From NCBI RefSeq assembly GCF_022201045.2, contig NC_068558.1:43613001-43677000 (forward strand): a DNA stretch of 64,000 bases, given 5' to 3'. Below, piece after piece: positions 49,844 through 62,627 of the stretch; position 1 is the stretch's first letter, and every line of letters begins with the position of its first letter. The position numbers were made by a program, and so were the translations under genes. Under the pieces are notes generated by a model. It worked only from the letters and a program-made list of their open reading frames with translations, had not been told where the DNA came from and did no database searches. The stretch comes from Citrus sinensis (Eukaryota > Streptophyta > Magnoliopsida > Sapindales > Rutaceae).

Positions 49844-52800
49844 CACCTTCTTAAAGGTAGCCCAAAAAAGATAAACACAATGCGGGAATCGAGCTATAGC
49901 GAAGAGAGTTAATGGCAGGCCCGTCCCCGCGTATAGTGGGAATGCTGCGTATTTTAAATTATCTCTAACCACAAGAAAGTGTCCAGCGCAGAAAGATATC
50001 AGCATTGAAGCTATGGACACGAACAGTGAAGTGAAGCCAAGCAAGAGTTTTCCAGGCAAATCATTACGGAAATCTCGTTCCTGGAACTGAGACGTTGTTA
50101 TTGTGAAGAATACGACCAAAGCTGTAATAGAGAAGGATAGAGCTACGAGAGATGAGATAGCGAATACGTTGAATGCCAGCTGGTCTTTGAGGTTCGGATC
50201 TCCGGTTTCGCCATTGACTCCACCAGGCACGTTGGATGAGGAAGTGAAAGCAACCGTGGCAATGAGTGCAGCCATGACCGTGCATGCCTCGGACGTCTTG
50301 ATTAGCCATTGGTCGCCTTCTTGGACAAGGCTTATGTGTGTTTCGGTGAATAAATCTTCTGCAGACTTGTCTTGCTTGTTGTAAGGAACAAAGAAGTGGA
50401 GTGGCATTGATTCCTTAACAAACTGCATGCATTTTGCAAAGCACATATATACATATATACGGTTTATATAAATAATAAATTAGATATGCCATTAGCTTTG
50501 GTCTATATATATGTGTGTGTGTGTGTGTGCCCGCGCTAACGATGTATACATATAATACTGAATATGATACAGTAACATACCTCGTACCACCTGAGTTCCC
50601 ATTGCATTTGTAAAGCGGCCCCCGGTGTCAGCCATGGCTTATGGTCTCCTAAAGTTGCAGCGAGGTGCAATGCACTGTTTCCTTGGTCATCCACTTTACG
50701 AAACACACTGTCTTTCATGATTGTTGTCTTGAGTAAGAGCTGATACACATGGGGTTGCCTATTCTCCACAGCCAACAGCACTATATTCTTCTTCTCCGAG
50801 TTCATGTCATGGATTGCCACTGGAAATGATTCTAGAATTTTCTCCACTATTTCGGTAATTCCATTCTTTGCCGCGATTAAAATTGGGGTCTCCCTCTTTG
50901 CCATGTCAGGGATAGTACTCCCTGTTTTACCTACACAAAACAATATAATATATAATACAAGCGGCATTTTAATCAACACGTACCCCCCGATTCCCCGCCC
51001 CATAAACATTTAATAGTGTCAGAGGCCATAAGCATCATTAATTTAATCACATCCTTCATTTCTGTCTTCTGAATTTTTTCCATTGTTTTGGCTCAGTTTG
51101 TGTGTGTCAGTATTGTGATCAGTTAGGGAGGTATCTGGCTGCTGATCACCTTCCAAGACGGCATCAGTGTCGCCACCATCAACAATTGGGTAAGGACTTG
51201 TCTCGTCTTCTTCTGCTTGTGATGATGGCCGGCGTAGGGGTTTTCCTCCATCGTCGTCATACTCATACAGAGAAGCGCGCCGTAGAAGTTCATCCAGAAT
51301 CTGAACAGACCATGTGTGTTTCTGTTTCTTCTCTCGGATCTTTCTTATCTTGGTTGATCCTAATTATTCAAGTAAATTTGTTAACTTATGATATGGTTAG
51401 AACCGGAACAACAAGGTAAAAAATATTATCGTTATTGTTATATTGCCCTACCCAAAGCAAGAATAACTAGCATTGCCTTGGGGACTAGCATGACTAGCTT
51501 GACAAACTCAAAGCAGGTTCCATAATTGGGAGGAAAAAATTGGTGACCTTGAGCTCCAAAATTATGCCTTGATTCTTCTCCTGAATATAATATGAAAATT
51601 GCAACTATGTAAGTATATAGCATTACATACCATTTCAGTAAGGCAACTTTCAAATCTTGGGAATCTAAAATTTTAATAAACATTACGAAGCGTTTCATAA
51701 TTCCTATGCTCAAGATTAAACATTCTGTCTGGAACTGGTGTGACAAGCTCACATCTGCCAGATGGGTGGTTTGACATCTTAAAGTAGCTCAAATAGGAAC
51801 CACTCACCTTGATCTCCACTGTCGTCGATACCTTTTGACCTTTCAGGGTCCTCTGCATCTGTTGGCGTCTGTTCTTTCTTTGTATTTCCTCTGTTAGACA
51901 CTGGAAATGGCAACTCCGTTACCGTACATGGAATGTACAATGAATGGAAGAAATATTTTCACTTTTTTTCTTTTTTGGATCACTTGTATATGCCGACGTA
52001 GTTAATCATCAAATGAAAATTTTGACTCACAAACTATGAACATCGTTTTCAGCAGTCTAATGAAGTTGAGGCATGTTTCGTAGTTCTCTGGGTAGTTCGT
52101 TTGCTTTTTACTTGTTTCCAACTGATACTGGTCATAAGATGTCTCCTCCTGAAGCTTATCAACGGATATACCTTCCAATTCAATTATCCATTGAACGAAG
52201 GAATAAAGAATAATTAGCAACTGTGACATTAAGCACTAGTAAAGGAAGAAGAAAATGGGGGGCCAGTAATACTTACAATGATATATGATACCGGTGCAAA
52301 GCCCGAGGTGGCTACCGCTTCTGAAGGCATTGGGCTTTGTGGCGAGGAGGTGGAGTGGGGACACTCCTTGCTCGTTCACAGAGTTAACAAGTTTTTCACA
52401 TCGATGAATTATTTGAAATGCCAAATCTATCAGAAAATACAACGCCATATTAGTGAAAGCCTGCAATTGAATTATATGATTCTCTCGTGATCTGAACTGA
52501 ACCTACCGAAGTAGTCCCCAGAGATAGCACAGTGAAGAACAGTATCGCCCTCGTTTCTTCTAGAGTAAGTATAGCCATCGTCTACAGAGGCACAGAGATA
52601 ATGCAGGCAAAGGAAGGCATCCTTATGGCCATGAAGAGCAGCCAAGAAGAAAGGGGTTTCGTTTTCGTGGTTACGCTCGCCAATCAATCTTGGATCGGCA
52701 GTAGCAATGCATTTGCACATGCTCACATTCCCCAGCCCGGCTGCGATGTGCAAAGGCGTGCTGCCTCGCTCGTCTCCAATTTTTAAGACTTTGAGCTGCT

Positions 52801-53014
52801 GCTTTTCTTGAATTATCCCCACAAGATCTTCCACTACCCCTTCTTGCCCATCGGAGACAGCAATGTGCAACGCTGTCCCGCCTGATCGTGTGATCCTGGC
52901 CTCGTGAATTCTGTCATCTTTCCCGTAATTTTCAACGACTTCGTTCCACTTACCTTTCATGGCACTCTTGAACAAACCCTTTTTAAGTTGATCAATGTCA
53001 ATCCCAGTCGCCAT
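49808..53014 (-). CDS. Ankyrin-repeat protein with PGG domain (ANK3), LTR-derived C-terminus
   Basis: Third paralogue, eight exons: 52507-53014, 52277-52426, 52031-52171, 51808-51900, 51452-51580, 51051-51359, 50581-50930, 49808-50422. All phases join (2295 bp, 764 residues) and the ankyrin repeats, linker and PGG domain are intact. Differences: three extra codons in exon 5 ([11 protein letters not shown]), two codons fewer in exon 6, and Cys instead of Gly at the exon 6/7 junction. After KKVPQ the frame enters the Copia 3' LTR and adds KRKLECKFS before a stop, replacing the normal RSYKSI-type tail. The native 3' flank is now 11.7 kb away, so the polyadenylation signal must be new. The sequence is a mosaic: exon 1 and exon 8 resemble ANK2, while exon 7 and its surroundings resemble ANK1. 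Protein probably still functional, expression unknown. Confidence 0.88.
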
Positions 53015-54032
53015 TGTTAAAGCCTCTTCCTCTTCAACTGGAAATTTAACTAGCTGTGAGCTACAGGTTTTAACTTAATTGGAGCTGTCAATACTCAGTA
53101 TTGGCTAAGAGGCTTAGCTGTATTAATAATTTTATTCTCCAAAAAAGAGTCGCTCTGCTACTGGCAAACATGTAAAATTAAGAAGAATTTAAAGATATGG
53201 ATATGAAGATAAAGGTAAAATATGTTGTGTTCCATTTGTAGCCTCCCGTTAAACGTGTTTGATTCTTCTGGGACAAATAAGAGAGATGGAGAGGAGATAA
53301 CATTATATTGTTCTGTCTTTTGGAACAAGCCATGTTAGCACAATTAAATTTTATCTCAAATTTAAATAAAAAAGTTAATTATGTCAGCTAATATGCATGA
53401 GTTTATGTAAATATATTCATCTCTTATGTCGTCATTTGCACACAAACTGAGACTAACAACTTTTAAAATTGGAGCGAAGGGGCAGCACAAATTTAATATA
53501 ATGAGTCAAATTTTATAAGCCATGGCAATACGTGAAGCATATTGTATTGTTTCAACTTTCAATATTTTTCTACAATTGCGATAATCGACTGATACCAAGA
53601 CCAAAAATTGGAACCTGTAAAGCATAGAATGTTCGGCCCCACGAAAAAGAGAAAAGTAAAATAAACCTCTTTTAATAAAGAAAACGCTAACTATGTTTGC
53701 TTCAACTATGCGATTGGCCGTTTGTCCAAACTCCTCTCTTTATAATAGAGGAAATTAGTAAGTTCGAGTTCTCATGTGAGACTTATCTTACTGTGTAAAT
53801 CTTTTCTAAAAGTAATCTAATGATTTAGTTGATTAATCTATATATTTTTTATGAACTTATCGGTGTATATTTTCCCATATATTTAATATGAATGAAATAT
53901 GTATTCTTGATAAAATAAAATAAAAAATTGTAGAATAATGAAGGAAGAATGAACGATTCGATAAAAAATTATGTCTTGAGTCAAAATTCAAAAGGACTGC
54001 TAGATGTGACAATTCGCTTACATTAATATTTT

Positions 54033-54157
54033 GAGAGCTGCTATCTTATGTTTAACATAAGATACAACCCTCTCTATCAGCGGTGGGCCCTAGTGGGACT
54101 CACGAATCAGTTGTGTGAGAAATTATACCTTACGTTAAATATAAGGTAGAAAAATCC
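54033..54157. mobile_element. MITE with palindromic ends, duplicated copy 1
   Basis: Counterpart of 23709-23833, with taatatttt on both sides (54024-54032 and from 54158). Confidence 0.72.
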
Positions 54158-54338
54158 TAATATTTTTAGCACAATTAAATTTTATCTCAAATTTAAATAA
54201 AAAGTTAGTTATGTCAGCTAATATGCACGAGTTTATATAAATATATTCATCTCTTATGTCGTCATTTGCACACAAACTGAGACAAACTTTTAAAATTGGA
54301 GCGAAGGGGCAGCACAAATTGATATAATGAGTCAAATT

Positions 54339-54683
54339 TTATAAGCCATGCAATACATTAAGCATAATAGCATACTGTATTGTTTCAGCTTTCAATGTTT
54401 TTCTCAAATTACGATAATCGGCTGATACCAAATCAGACGAAATATTGGAACTTGTAAAGCATAGAATGATCGACCCCAACAAAAGAGAAAAGTAAAGTGA
54501 TAATGCAACTGATTGGCTGAGCTTTGTAATATGGGCCCAATTAACTTGGGCCACAAGCATGTTCATGATGAATAACGTGACTCTCGCGTTCAATCTTCCT
54601 CCAGGTTCTTTTGCACTAAAAATTGGGAGTTTATCTTTTCCAATGGATCCATTTACTTTAACCTCTTTTAATAAAGAAAACTC
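54339..54683 (-). pseudogene. Unrecognised membrane ORF, unit 3 copy
   Basis: Counterpart of 24015-24359 with the same pair of compensating single-base shifts. The upstream part has no ATG start. Two hydrophobic segments, no recognised family. Confidence 0.35.
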
Positions 54684-55055
54684 TAACTGTGTTTGCTTCG
54701 ACTATAAGTCATATTTTTATTTCCAGAGAAGGGATTGGCCGTTTGTCAAAACTCCTCTCTTTATAACAGAGGAAATTAACAAGTTTGAGTTCTCATGTGA
54801 GACTTATCTTACTGTGTAAATCTTTTCTAAAAGTATTCTACATGATTTTATTGATTAATCTATATATTTTTTATGAACTTATCGGTGTTTTTTTTTTCTA
54901 CATATTTAATATGAATGAAATATGTGTTGTTTATAAAATAAAAATAAAAATTGTAGAATAGTGAAGGAAGAATGAACGATTTGACAAAAAATTATACCAT
55001 GAGTCAAAACTCAAAAGGACTGCTGAATGTGACAATTCACTTACATTAATATTTT

Positions 55056-55178
55056 GGAGCTGTACCTTACGTTTAACATAAGGTACAGTCCTCTCCACCA
55101 ACTGTGGGCTCTAGTGGGACTCACAGATCAGTTGTGTGAGAGACTCTATCTTACGTTAAACGTAAGATAGCAAAATCC
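55056..55178. mobile_element. MITE with palindromic ends, duplicated copy 2
   Basis: Counterpart of 24728-24850, flanked by taatatttt (55047-55055, 55179-55187). Confidence 0.72.
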
Positions 55179-58144
55179 TAATATTTTTGGCACATGTGGT
55201 GTTTCGGAAGATATGTGAATACTTGAGAAAAGAAAATGTAGATAAAAAGTAAGAAATAATTTTTTATGTTGGTGAAAGTAACTTCAGCTTGTTACTTGTC
55301 AATTTTTTTTTCTTAACATCATTCATCTGTTTAGCAAATTCCTGTTATATTTGATCCTGTCAGCCCATTTCTCTTCAAAGCTCAAGTAAATATTTAAAGC
55401 AGACGCTTATATTCCTTACTACGTGCTAATTTGATGGTTTTATCCTTCGTCATTAATATTCAGGTGACTGGTTTTATCTGAGAGGTCCAGCTACTTTGCC
55501 GATCCAACGGTTCTCATCTAAAATGGGTTTAGTTTATGCGGGTTTTAAGTGTATTGGAATAATAGATTTATATGGTGTAATACAAAGTGATTTTGCTACC
55601 AAACATGAGACAGCATAAATTTAATACCATGCAAAATTTTAATACTATGTAAGCCAAACATGCCCCGAAATGTATTAGCCATGAACAAAATCAAGAAGAT
55701 CCATGAAACCAATTCAGAAATCTGGAAGAAGTAAGGTCCGGTCACAAGAACATAAGTCAAAAGAACAGAAAGTAAGGGAACAAATAAGGAGGCACATGAA
55801 GTTTTGCTTGTGTGATTGTATATTTGTGTTCAAGGTTACAACTGGAAAGTTATGGACAACTGGGGCTACAGACTTACGGAGTTATGGTTGCACTTTATAT
55901 CTTCGAGTCATTAATGGAAAGGCTTTTATGATCATTTTGGCTTCATCTTCACTACATTCTTTTTAGAATAAACTTTTATGAAAACTTGCAGCCTTCAAGA
56001 TTGCAAGAAACTAGGAGCTTTTGGGACAAAAACATTTTCCCAAACCTGTATCTTCATCTTCTTCATGATATGATTGTCAGCAGCAAATAAACTGAGAAAC
56101 ATATATTACAGCTCAGGAAAACAGCGATTGGAACATAATAGAATGAATAGATCTCAATCCCTTCATCACAGCAAGATCAATTCAAGCCTTGGGTTACGTA
56201 CGTAGTCTATGGCTTAACAATTGTAATTTATATATTCACGTGATTCTTGATTTATTCTTTCCTTAATTGATGTACAAAGACATGTATAAATATTTCTTCA
56301 CTGTGAAATGAATAGCATGTAACTTTCTTACAAACATTCGCATCTGTTAATTTCTTCTTAGAACAATCATTTGATTTCTTATAGTCATAAATGTTGTTCT
56401 CTTGTGGCATTGCCTCATAAAATAGATCAAAGTGTAAAATCAAATTTTCATTATCAATGACTGTAGCCTTTTAAGCTATGCTGGCGTAGCCGTCATTTAA
56501 ACTCAATGAGGGCAAATTTAATTTTCCTCAATGATTTTGGTGATGAAAATATCATTTCGAACCTATGTTTTAATATTTATTATTCAAAGCCAGCAGGGAT
56601 AAAAATGACTCTCTATTAATTGGAAAGTAAAATTTTTAGTTAAAATTGCAAAATAATTTCCTATTAAAGTCCGCGGGGGCAACTGCCCTGCTAGTAGATA
56701 ACTAAATATGTTCATCCACAACAGCCATGCACTGATGCACATATCTATTAATTGAGAAAAAAAGCAAAGGGTTTTTTTTTCAACCAACAGTTATTTAGGC
56801 AATATATTACCTAATCATTTGCAAATATTTAGGAGATTATTTTGGAATGCTTGCAAGAAGTTGTTTGCATATCCATCACTTGCATAGTAAGGGTTTTTGT
56901 GCTTGTCAGATTACTCCCAATTGTATTTGCGTTTCTTTTCTTCGGCAGCCGTCACATAAAATCCAAGGGTGACTCTTGGTAAAGGACTAACAAGAACCCT
57001 TTGGCGAAGTAGCCATCTTATTCAGCCAATTTGTCACGTCACTCCACTCGAGCTGTATTATTTATCGGGTTGTTCTTAGACTAGACAAGACAACCTATGA
57101 ATTTTTTGTCTTTATCGGAAAAAATTAGAAAAAAATAAAAACCTACGGAATTTTGTCCAAGGGGAATTATTGATTTCACGTTCAAGGAATCAAGATGCAT
57201 TTGAAAAGCATTTTAAACAACATGATATAACTCCATACGCAAGTAAGTGCATGATTGTACGTAAGCAAAGAAGGTTACCCTACGTTTCATCAGTAACGGA
57301 CATGAACCAAAATGATGGCCCTCAGTGACTGCAATAATAATTGACCTCTGTGACTGCAAGAATGATTGTATTTTGAAGACTGATTCAAAAATCTATTACT
57401 GCTTTCAAAAATATTTCTACTTCCCGTCTTCAACCACACCGAAGCTGGGCTACCAAAATTGATCGTCATCTTCAATTTGTACTGTTTTTTTTTTAATTTT
57501 TTTTTTATAATTTATCAACCTCTAAATTGCACACTAACCAGATTTATTTCTAGATACTAGAAAGACAATATATCTTTCATAATTTTTTTTTTCAGAATTA
57601 CATTACAATAACCGACTAATAATTATGATCGTAAAGTCTATGAATTTTTCTAATTCAATTCTACGATGACATAGTCCATTATCTAAACTCAAAGCGAATC
57701 TGATTTATCTTCAAGTATATAAAAGAAAATGAACCTGTACGATCAAGCACACAACTTGGATCTACTTAAGGATTTCAATCCTATCAACCAAGAATGAAAA
57801 TATAAGTTGTCTATCACTCGACCACCAAGTGATTTGTGTTTCGATTGCAGGATTAAATATACTTTCGTATTATCGGAACTCAAATTTAATTTGATACGGA
57901 TCAAAGCTATACTAACAAAATGACCAGATCTTTTCGGAGGGAGAATAACTTTAAATCTCATAACTGCGACTAATTTATTAGTAATGTAACAAAGAGGATT
58001 CCGTTACAAACAGAGAACAACATCACCTGCATATATATAACTAGTGATTCTAGTATAAATGAAATTGGCTGTTTTATTCTTAAAATTAGGAAAAAAAAAA
58101 AAGGAGCAAAAAAATTAAAGTACATTTAATTAATTTTAAGATCG

Positions 58145-59244
58145 TTAAACTTTTACATGAGTTGTCGTAAGCATGCTTGATGCATCAATGTACTCAACAG
58201 AATCAAGCTTTATAGGAGCAAAAGAAGGGTCTTTCAGGATTTGCCTAAAATCCTCAGCATCACCATAAAAAAAATCCTTCAGAAACGCCACCACAATCCC
58301 ACTCACACATCTTCTCATTGGATCCCTCGATTCGTTTCCATTTTTGCAAAAGTATTTCGAAAGCGCCCAAGACTTTACGTCTGATGGATTATCATCCAAA
58401 ATGTCCATGTGACCATAATCTGTAGCAACAAAATGAGCACGAGAAGAGTTCTTGCATCTGTTGAAAAACTCTTCATGGTTTGCTCCTTCAGGTGCACAAG
58501 CGGTGATGCACCTAGCCACGCCGCCGAGTCCGGTGCCAATCACAGTAACGGGAATCGAGAAGTCGAAAGAGTCGAAAGAAAGAATCGAGGGATCAAGTCC
58601 AGTGGTTTTACTAGTCCCAGCAACGGGGTCTAGCCCTATTACTGCACCGAATCCATAGCGTAGTGATAGAGCAAAAGCCGTTTGTCCTCCGCGACTGTGC
58701 CCCATAACAGCAACCAAGCTTACGTTCGCTTCAGTATTTTCTGGGAGATTTTGCTGCAGGCCTTGGGGTAGCCACTCCGCGACTTCTGCTGCGCTGTTAA
58801 GTTCATTGGTTGCACTTGGTGGCGGGATACTGGTGTATAGCTACAAATGCCACGCACACACATCGTTTAAAATTAAGTTATAGTTTTGTACATGTAAATA
58901 AAATTAATGTTGAAATATGGATTATATATTGATATATTGAGCATACATACCTGAGGAGCAACAACGATGAATCCATGGGACGCTATGTGGTCAAAGATCT
59001 TCGAATAGCTTTTGTTGCTGAGAGAAGTGCCATGAAGGAACAAGATGACATTAAAAGTTCCTTTTCCGGCTGGCGTGACGATAATCAATGGCTTTGGAGG
59101 AGGTGGTGAGGATGGAGATGATGTCTCCAGCGTGATGCGTTTTGTGGAATAAATTCCTCTTGTAAATACCGGAAGTGTGGCCGTAGCCAAAAGGGGAGTG
59201 CCTTGCACTGAAGCTGCAGGCTTGGCGTCCACCATTGCTGCCAT
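58145..59244 (-). CDS. CHLASE1: Chlorophyllase, copy b
   Basis: Exons 58951-59244 and 58145-58840 encode the same 329 residues as the gene at 27816-28915, with Ser147 in GHSRGG and the same splice sites. The open frames show no amino acid difference. It lies in the second copy of the large duplication, 30329 bases to the right. The TATA-like element (59324-59334) and the proximal promoter are also copied, so dosage rather than divergence is the expected consequence if both are real. Assembly duplication of one locus is the main alternative. Confidence 0.96.
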
Positions 59245-61639
59245 TATCGTGATTTTATTTTCCGCGCGAGAACGTACTGTTGAGAGACAATTGAAAGAGA
59301 TGAACAGCAAAGGCGGATTTCAGATTTATATATAATGTTAAGACTGAACGTCAAACTTTAACGTCTATAGGATTGGAGAAACACGACAATATTTTACTAG
59401 TCGTGAGAAAGAAAATTCAATGTATGCATGTGTCTAAATGGAAACCAAATCCATTTTGTTTCCTCGCCTCTCCTATCCTTCCAAATTTTAATAATCCATG
59501 TGTCACTAACGAAATTGAATACCAAAAACTGACCTCCAAACTCACCTCTAAAGCAAGTTTTTTTTTTTTAATTTTATCTAAAGGATGAACAAATTTGAAG
59601 TTCCCTGAAATATAAATGGATCTAAATACAAAATACTTGACTGATATGTTTGTGAGTTTTTTTTTTTAATGCTGAATGTAAGTGACATCTTATTTTTTTT
59701 ATAAATAAAAAAGTTTTAAACATAACTATTTGACATTTATATCCTTATGAGTCAAAATACTTAAAGGAATTAGGTTTTATATATACTTCTTATTTAAATA
59801 TTTTTTCATTTAGATAAAAGTCACAAAAACTATTCAAGGTGTAAATGTCTAAAAATCATATATAAGTTAAAAAAATGTAACTTTAAAAAAAGATATGAAA
59901 TTAATAAAATTTCAGAATTCAAAGTTTAGCAAACAAAGCCTGAGTGTTCAACTATTATCAATTTTTTTCTTGATAATTCTTTTCCTCTCAACTCTTTCTA
60001 TTTTGACATCAATCTCTAGCCAATTGTTAAAAAAAATAAAATTAGAAAGTACAATTGAAAAAAGACAATTTTTTTAAGCAAATTATGATTTAGATTTTGC
60101 TTTAGTTTTTTTAAGAAATTTCAATCAAATTATGTATGTTATCTTAATCTTTTATCAGATTTGGTTACTTTAACAATTAATAGTAATTTAATTTTTTTCA
60201 TTTGTTCATTTGTTCTTGATGTTTGTCTTCTTTATTTATCTTTTATATTGTTCTAGGCTTATTATTATGCCTTTAGAATGCTTGAGTGACTTGGATTCTT
60301 TAGATGCCGAACTTTTTGGTACTCGGAAATATGATACCCCGAATAACAATTTGTAATTAAACAAAAGAAAAAGTTCAAATTTTATCAGAAGGAAGATATA
60401 GCAACATAAAATGTAGTAACTTCAAAAGTTATGCTTAACACTAATTCTAAGTACATAAAAACTATAGGCAAACTACTTCAACCTCACAATTATCCAACAC
60501 CACTGAAACAAATTTATTAGAAATTACAACTCCATTCACACAAAAAAAAAAAAAAAAAAAAAACTGTTCCCTGTGACAGCCACGATCTGCAAGCTCCACC
60601 AATTCTTTAGCCTCCTCAATTATTCATTCTATAGTCAACCTATCTACAAGCAGTTGCAAGAATCACAGGGCACAAAACTAATTACTAAAACTCTTTTTGC
60701 AGAGATTCATCTTTCTCGCAAACAATCACAATAAATAATTATAGCTTCTAACGTCAGACCCAACATTTTTATTCACTATTCTCTTCCAAATCTTCTTAAC
60801 GTCCACCGCCATTTCCATCCAGCCATGTCGTCAAACATATCGAGGGCAATCTCCAACACACCAACTTCTCCAACATGGCTTTCTACTACTTACGGTGTTC
60901 GAGAATCTCTTCGATCTATCTGCACCATTTAGTATTGGCGAGGGTGTAAATGCTGGTATCAGAGATTGATTAATTGGAAGGAGAAGACCGATCAAAATTA
61001 TAATTTTGATTAGGTAGAAAAAAAATTACAATATTTAGGTTTACATTTGGGAAAGTTTTTGAGTTAAGAAAAAAAATTGTTTGAAATATAAGATTCAATC
61101 TCATCCTTTAGATTTGAGAAAGCTTAGGAGAAGCGAGAAAACAAAATGCCTAAGAGGGGATTCAATTCCATCTAAATGACATGCATGCTTATTTTCTTTT
61201 ATTGATGGTTATAAAGTTCTTAAAGCTAAAAATATTACAAGTATATCCTTTAAACTTGTATTTGAATACCTTGTACTTACAAGCTTGAAATACTTTTTAA
61301 GTTAAATAATTTGACAATATAGTATTTCCAAGTTAGATAATTTGATTACAACCAAAAAATAAAATTAGAGTTTGTTGAATTATATAAAAATAAATAATTT
61401 TCATTTGTTTTAAATTTAATCAGCTTTGAAAATTATTTAAAATAATGTTGTTCTCTAAATTCTATAATTTTGTCGAAATATATAAAATGACCAAATTACC
61501 CTTAATAATTTATTTACAGCAAACAATGGGTAACAAATTAAATTTATGATTCACTTTTCCCATGAAAGAGGGAAAATTAAAAATTTACATGATTCACAGT
61601 TTGGAGGCTTTGGTTTTGGTGTAATCAAAATCTGCATAA
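59245..61639. other. Intergenic region right of chlorophyllase b
   Basis: Up to 60625 it is the duplicated upstream DNA of the chlorophyllase. Beyond that the sequence is unique and AT-rich, and I see no gene or repeat I can name. Confidence 0.5.
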
Positions 61640-61699
61640 TGGTGCTTTCACCAGCACTACTAATATTGTAATGGATATTAAGGTCTGTATAGAGTAAAT

Positions 61700-62308
61700 T
61701 CAAAAGGTTAATCAGAGTTTGTTTGTTGCTGCTGCCACGAAGATTGATAAATATTTTGGGTGGGTGGCACCTAATTGGCCTTGGTTTAAACTCAACATAG
61801 ATGGAGCTTGTAAAAGTTCTGGTTTGTTTAGTGCGGAGGGCTTGATTAGAAACTATTATGGGGAGTGGATAATTGGTTTTGGCATGAATATTGGTGTTGG
61901 TACCATCACTGGTGTTGAATTATAGGGTCTTTATCAGGGGTTATATTTGGCTTGGGATAATGGAATTCGGCAGCTTCAGGTGGATGTTGACAACCTAAGT
62001 GTTACTCGTTTGGTGGCTAATGCTATTGTTAGGCCAAATGCGTATGTGCCTCTTTATCAGGGGTATCAAAGAATTGTTGAACAGAAGTTGGCAAGTGCAT
62101 ATGAATCAATTTTACAGAGAAACCAATTTTGTAGTTGACTTTCTTGCAAACTCTGCTATTTCCTTGCCTGTTGGACTGCATATTTTCAATTCACCTCCTT
62201 TAGGGGCTGAGTTATGGGTTCATCATGATTGTATTGGGGTACCATATCGGCCTAAAATTGTTGAGAGTATTATTAGAGAAATGATAAAAAAATCTCTCTA
62301 TTATTAGT
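61700..62308 (+). pseudogene. LINE RNase H-domain remnant
   Basis: Plus-strand frames read WFKLNIDGACKSSG, GLIRNYYGEWIIGFGMNIG, a TAG where the family has W in ELWGL, then QLQVDVDNLSVTRL, and in another frame YRETNFVVDFLANSAISLPV. This is the RNase H domain found at the 3' end of plant L1 elements and in related host-like genes. A stop (61923-61925) and at least one frameshift (near 62050-62130) show it is dead. Related to, but well diverged from, the domain at 36227-36622. Confidence 0.8.
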
Positions 62309-62498
62309 TAAAATTAATCATTTTCTTCTTTTGAATTCTCTGGTCATTGAAAAAAGGTGAAAAAGAATGTAGTAAAATCGGTGTTTTGTTAGTTAATTAA
62401 CTTGTTAATTAATAGTCCTAATGAAAACATAGTAAAATAAAATAATTTATAAAAATATAATAATAAACATTAATATATATATATAATGCTGTTTCAAT

Positions 62499-62627
62499 TC
62501 GGGATTCCGGATTAGAACAATGTCCGGAGAGAGGCTAGTGGCCACCTGTGACTGCACATGATGGAGCCCACCATGTGCAGCCAAACCAAAAAAAATTAAA
62601 AGCTGCTGTTCCAATCCGAGACTCCTA
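62499..62627. mobile_element. Short MITE-like palindromic element
   Basis: Left gggattccggattagaacaa pairs with rc of the right side (ggagtctcggattggaacag). The centre has a strong hairpin (ctgcacatgatgg / ccaccatgtgcag, 62554-62582). The whole sits between TA-rich runs. Borders and target duplication are not clear. Confidence 0.5.

Larger units (their letters stand above)
53015..58144. other. Spacer between ANK3 and chlorophyllase b
   Basis: Second copy of 22691-27815 with only scattered substitutions and small indels. It holds the same features: the tandem duplication (about 53335 and 54166), the MITEs, the membrane ORF and otherwise no gene. Confidence 0.6.
53015..60625. repeat. Segmental duplication, right copy
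   Basis: Right copy of the 7.6-kb segment; see 22691-30297. Homology continues leftwards into the ankyrin gene but is clearly lower and patchy there. Confidence 0.93.
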
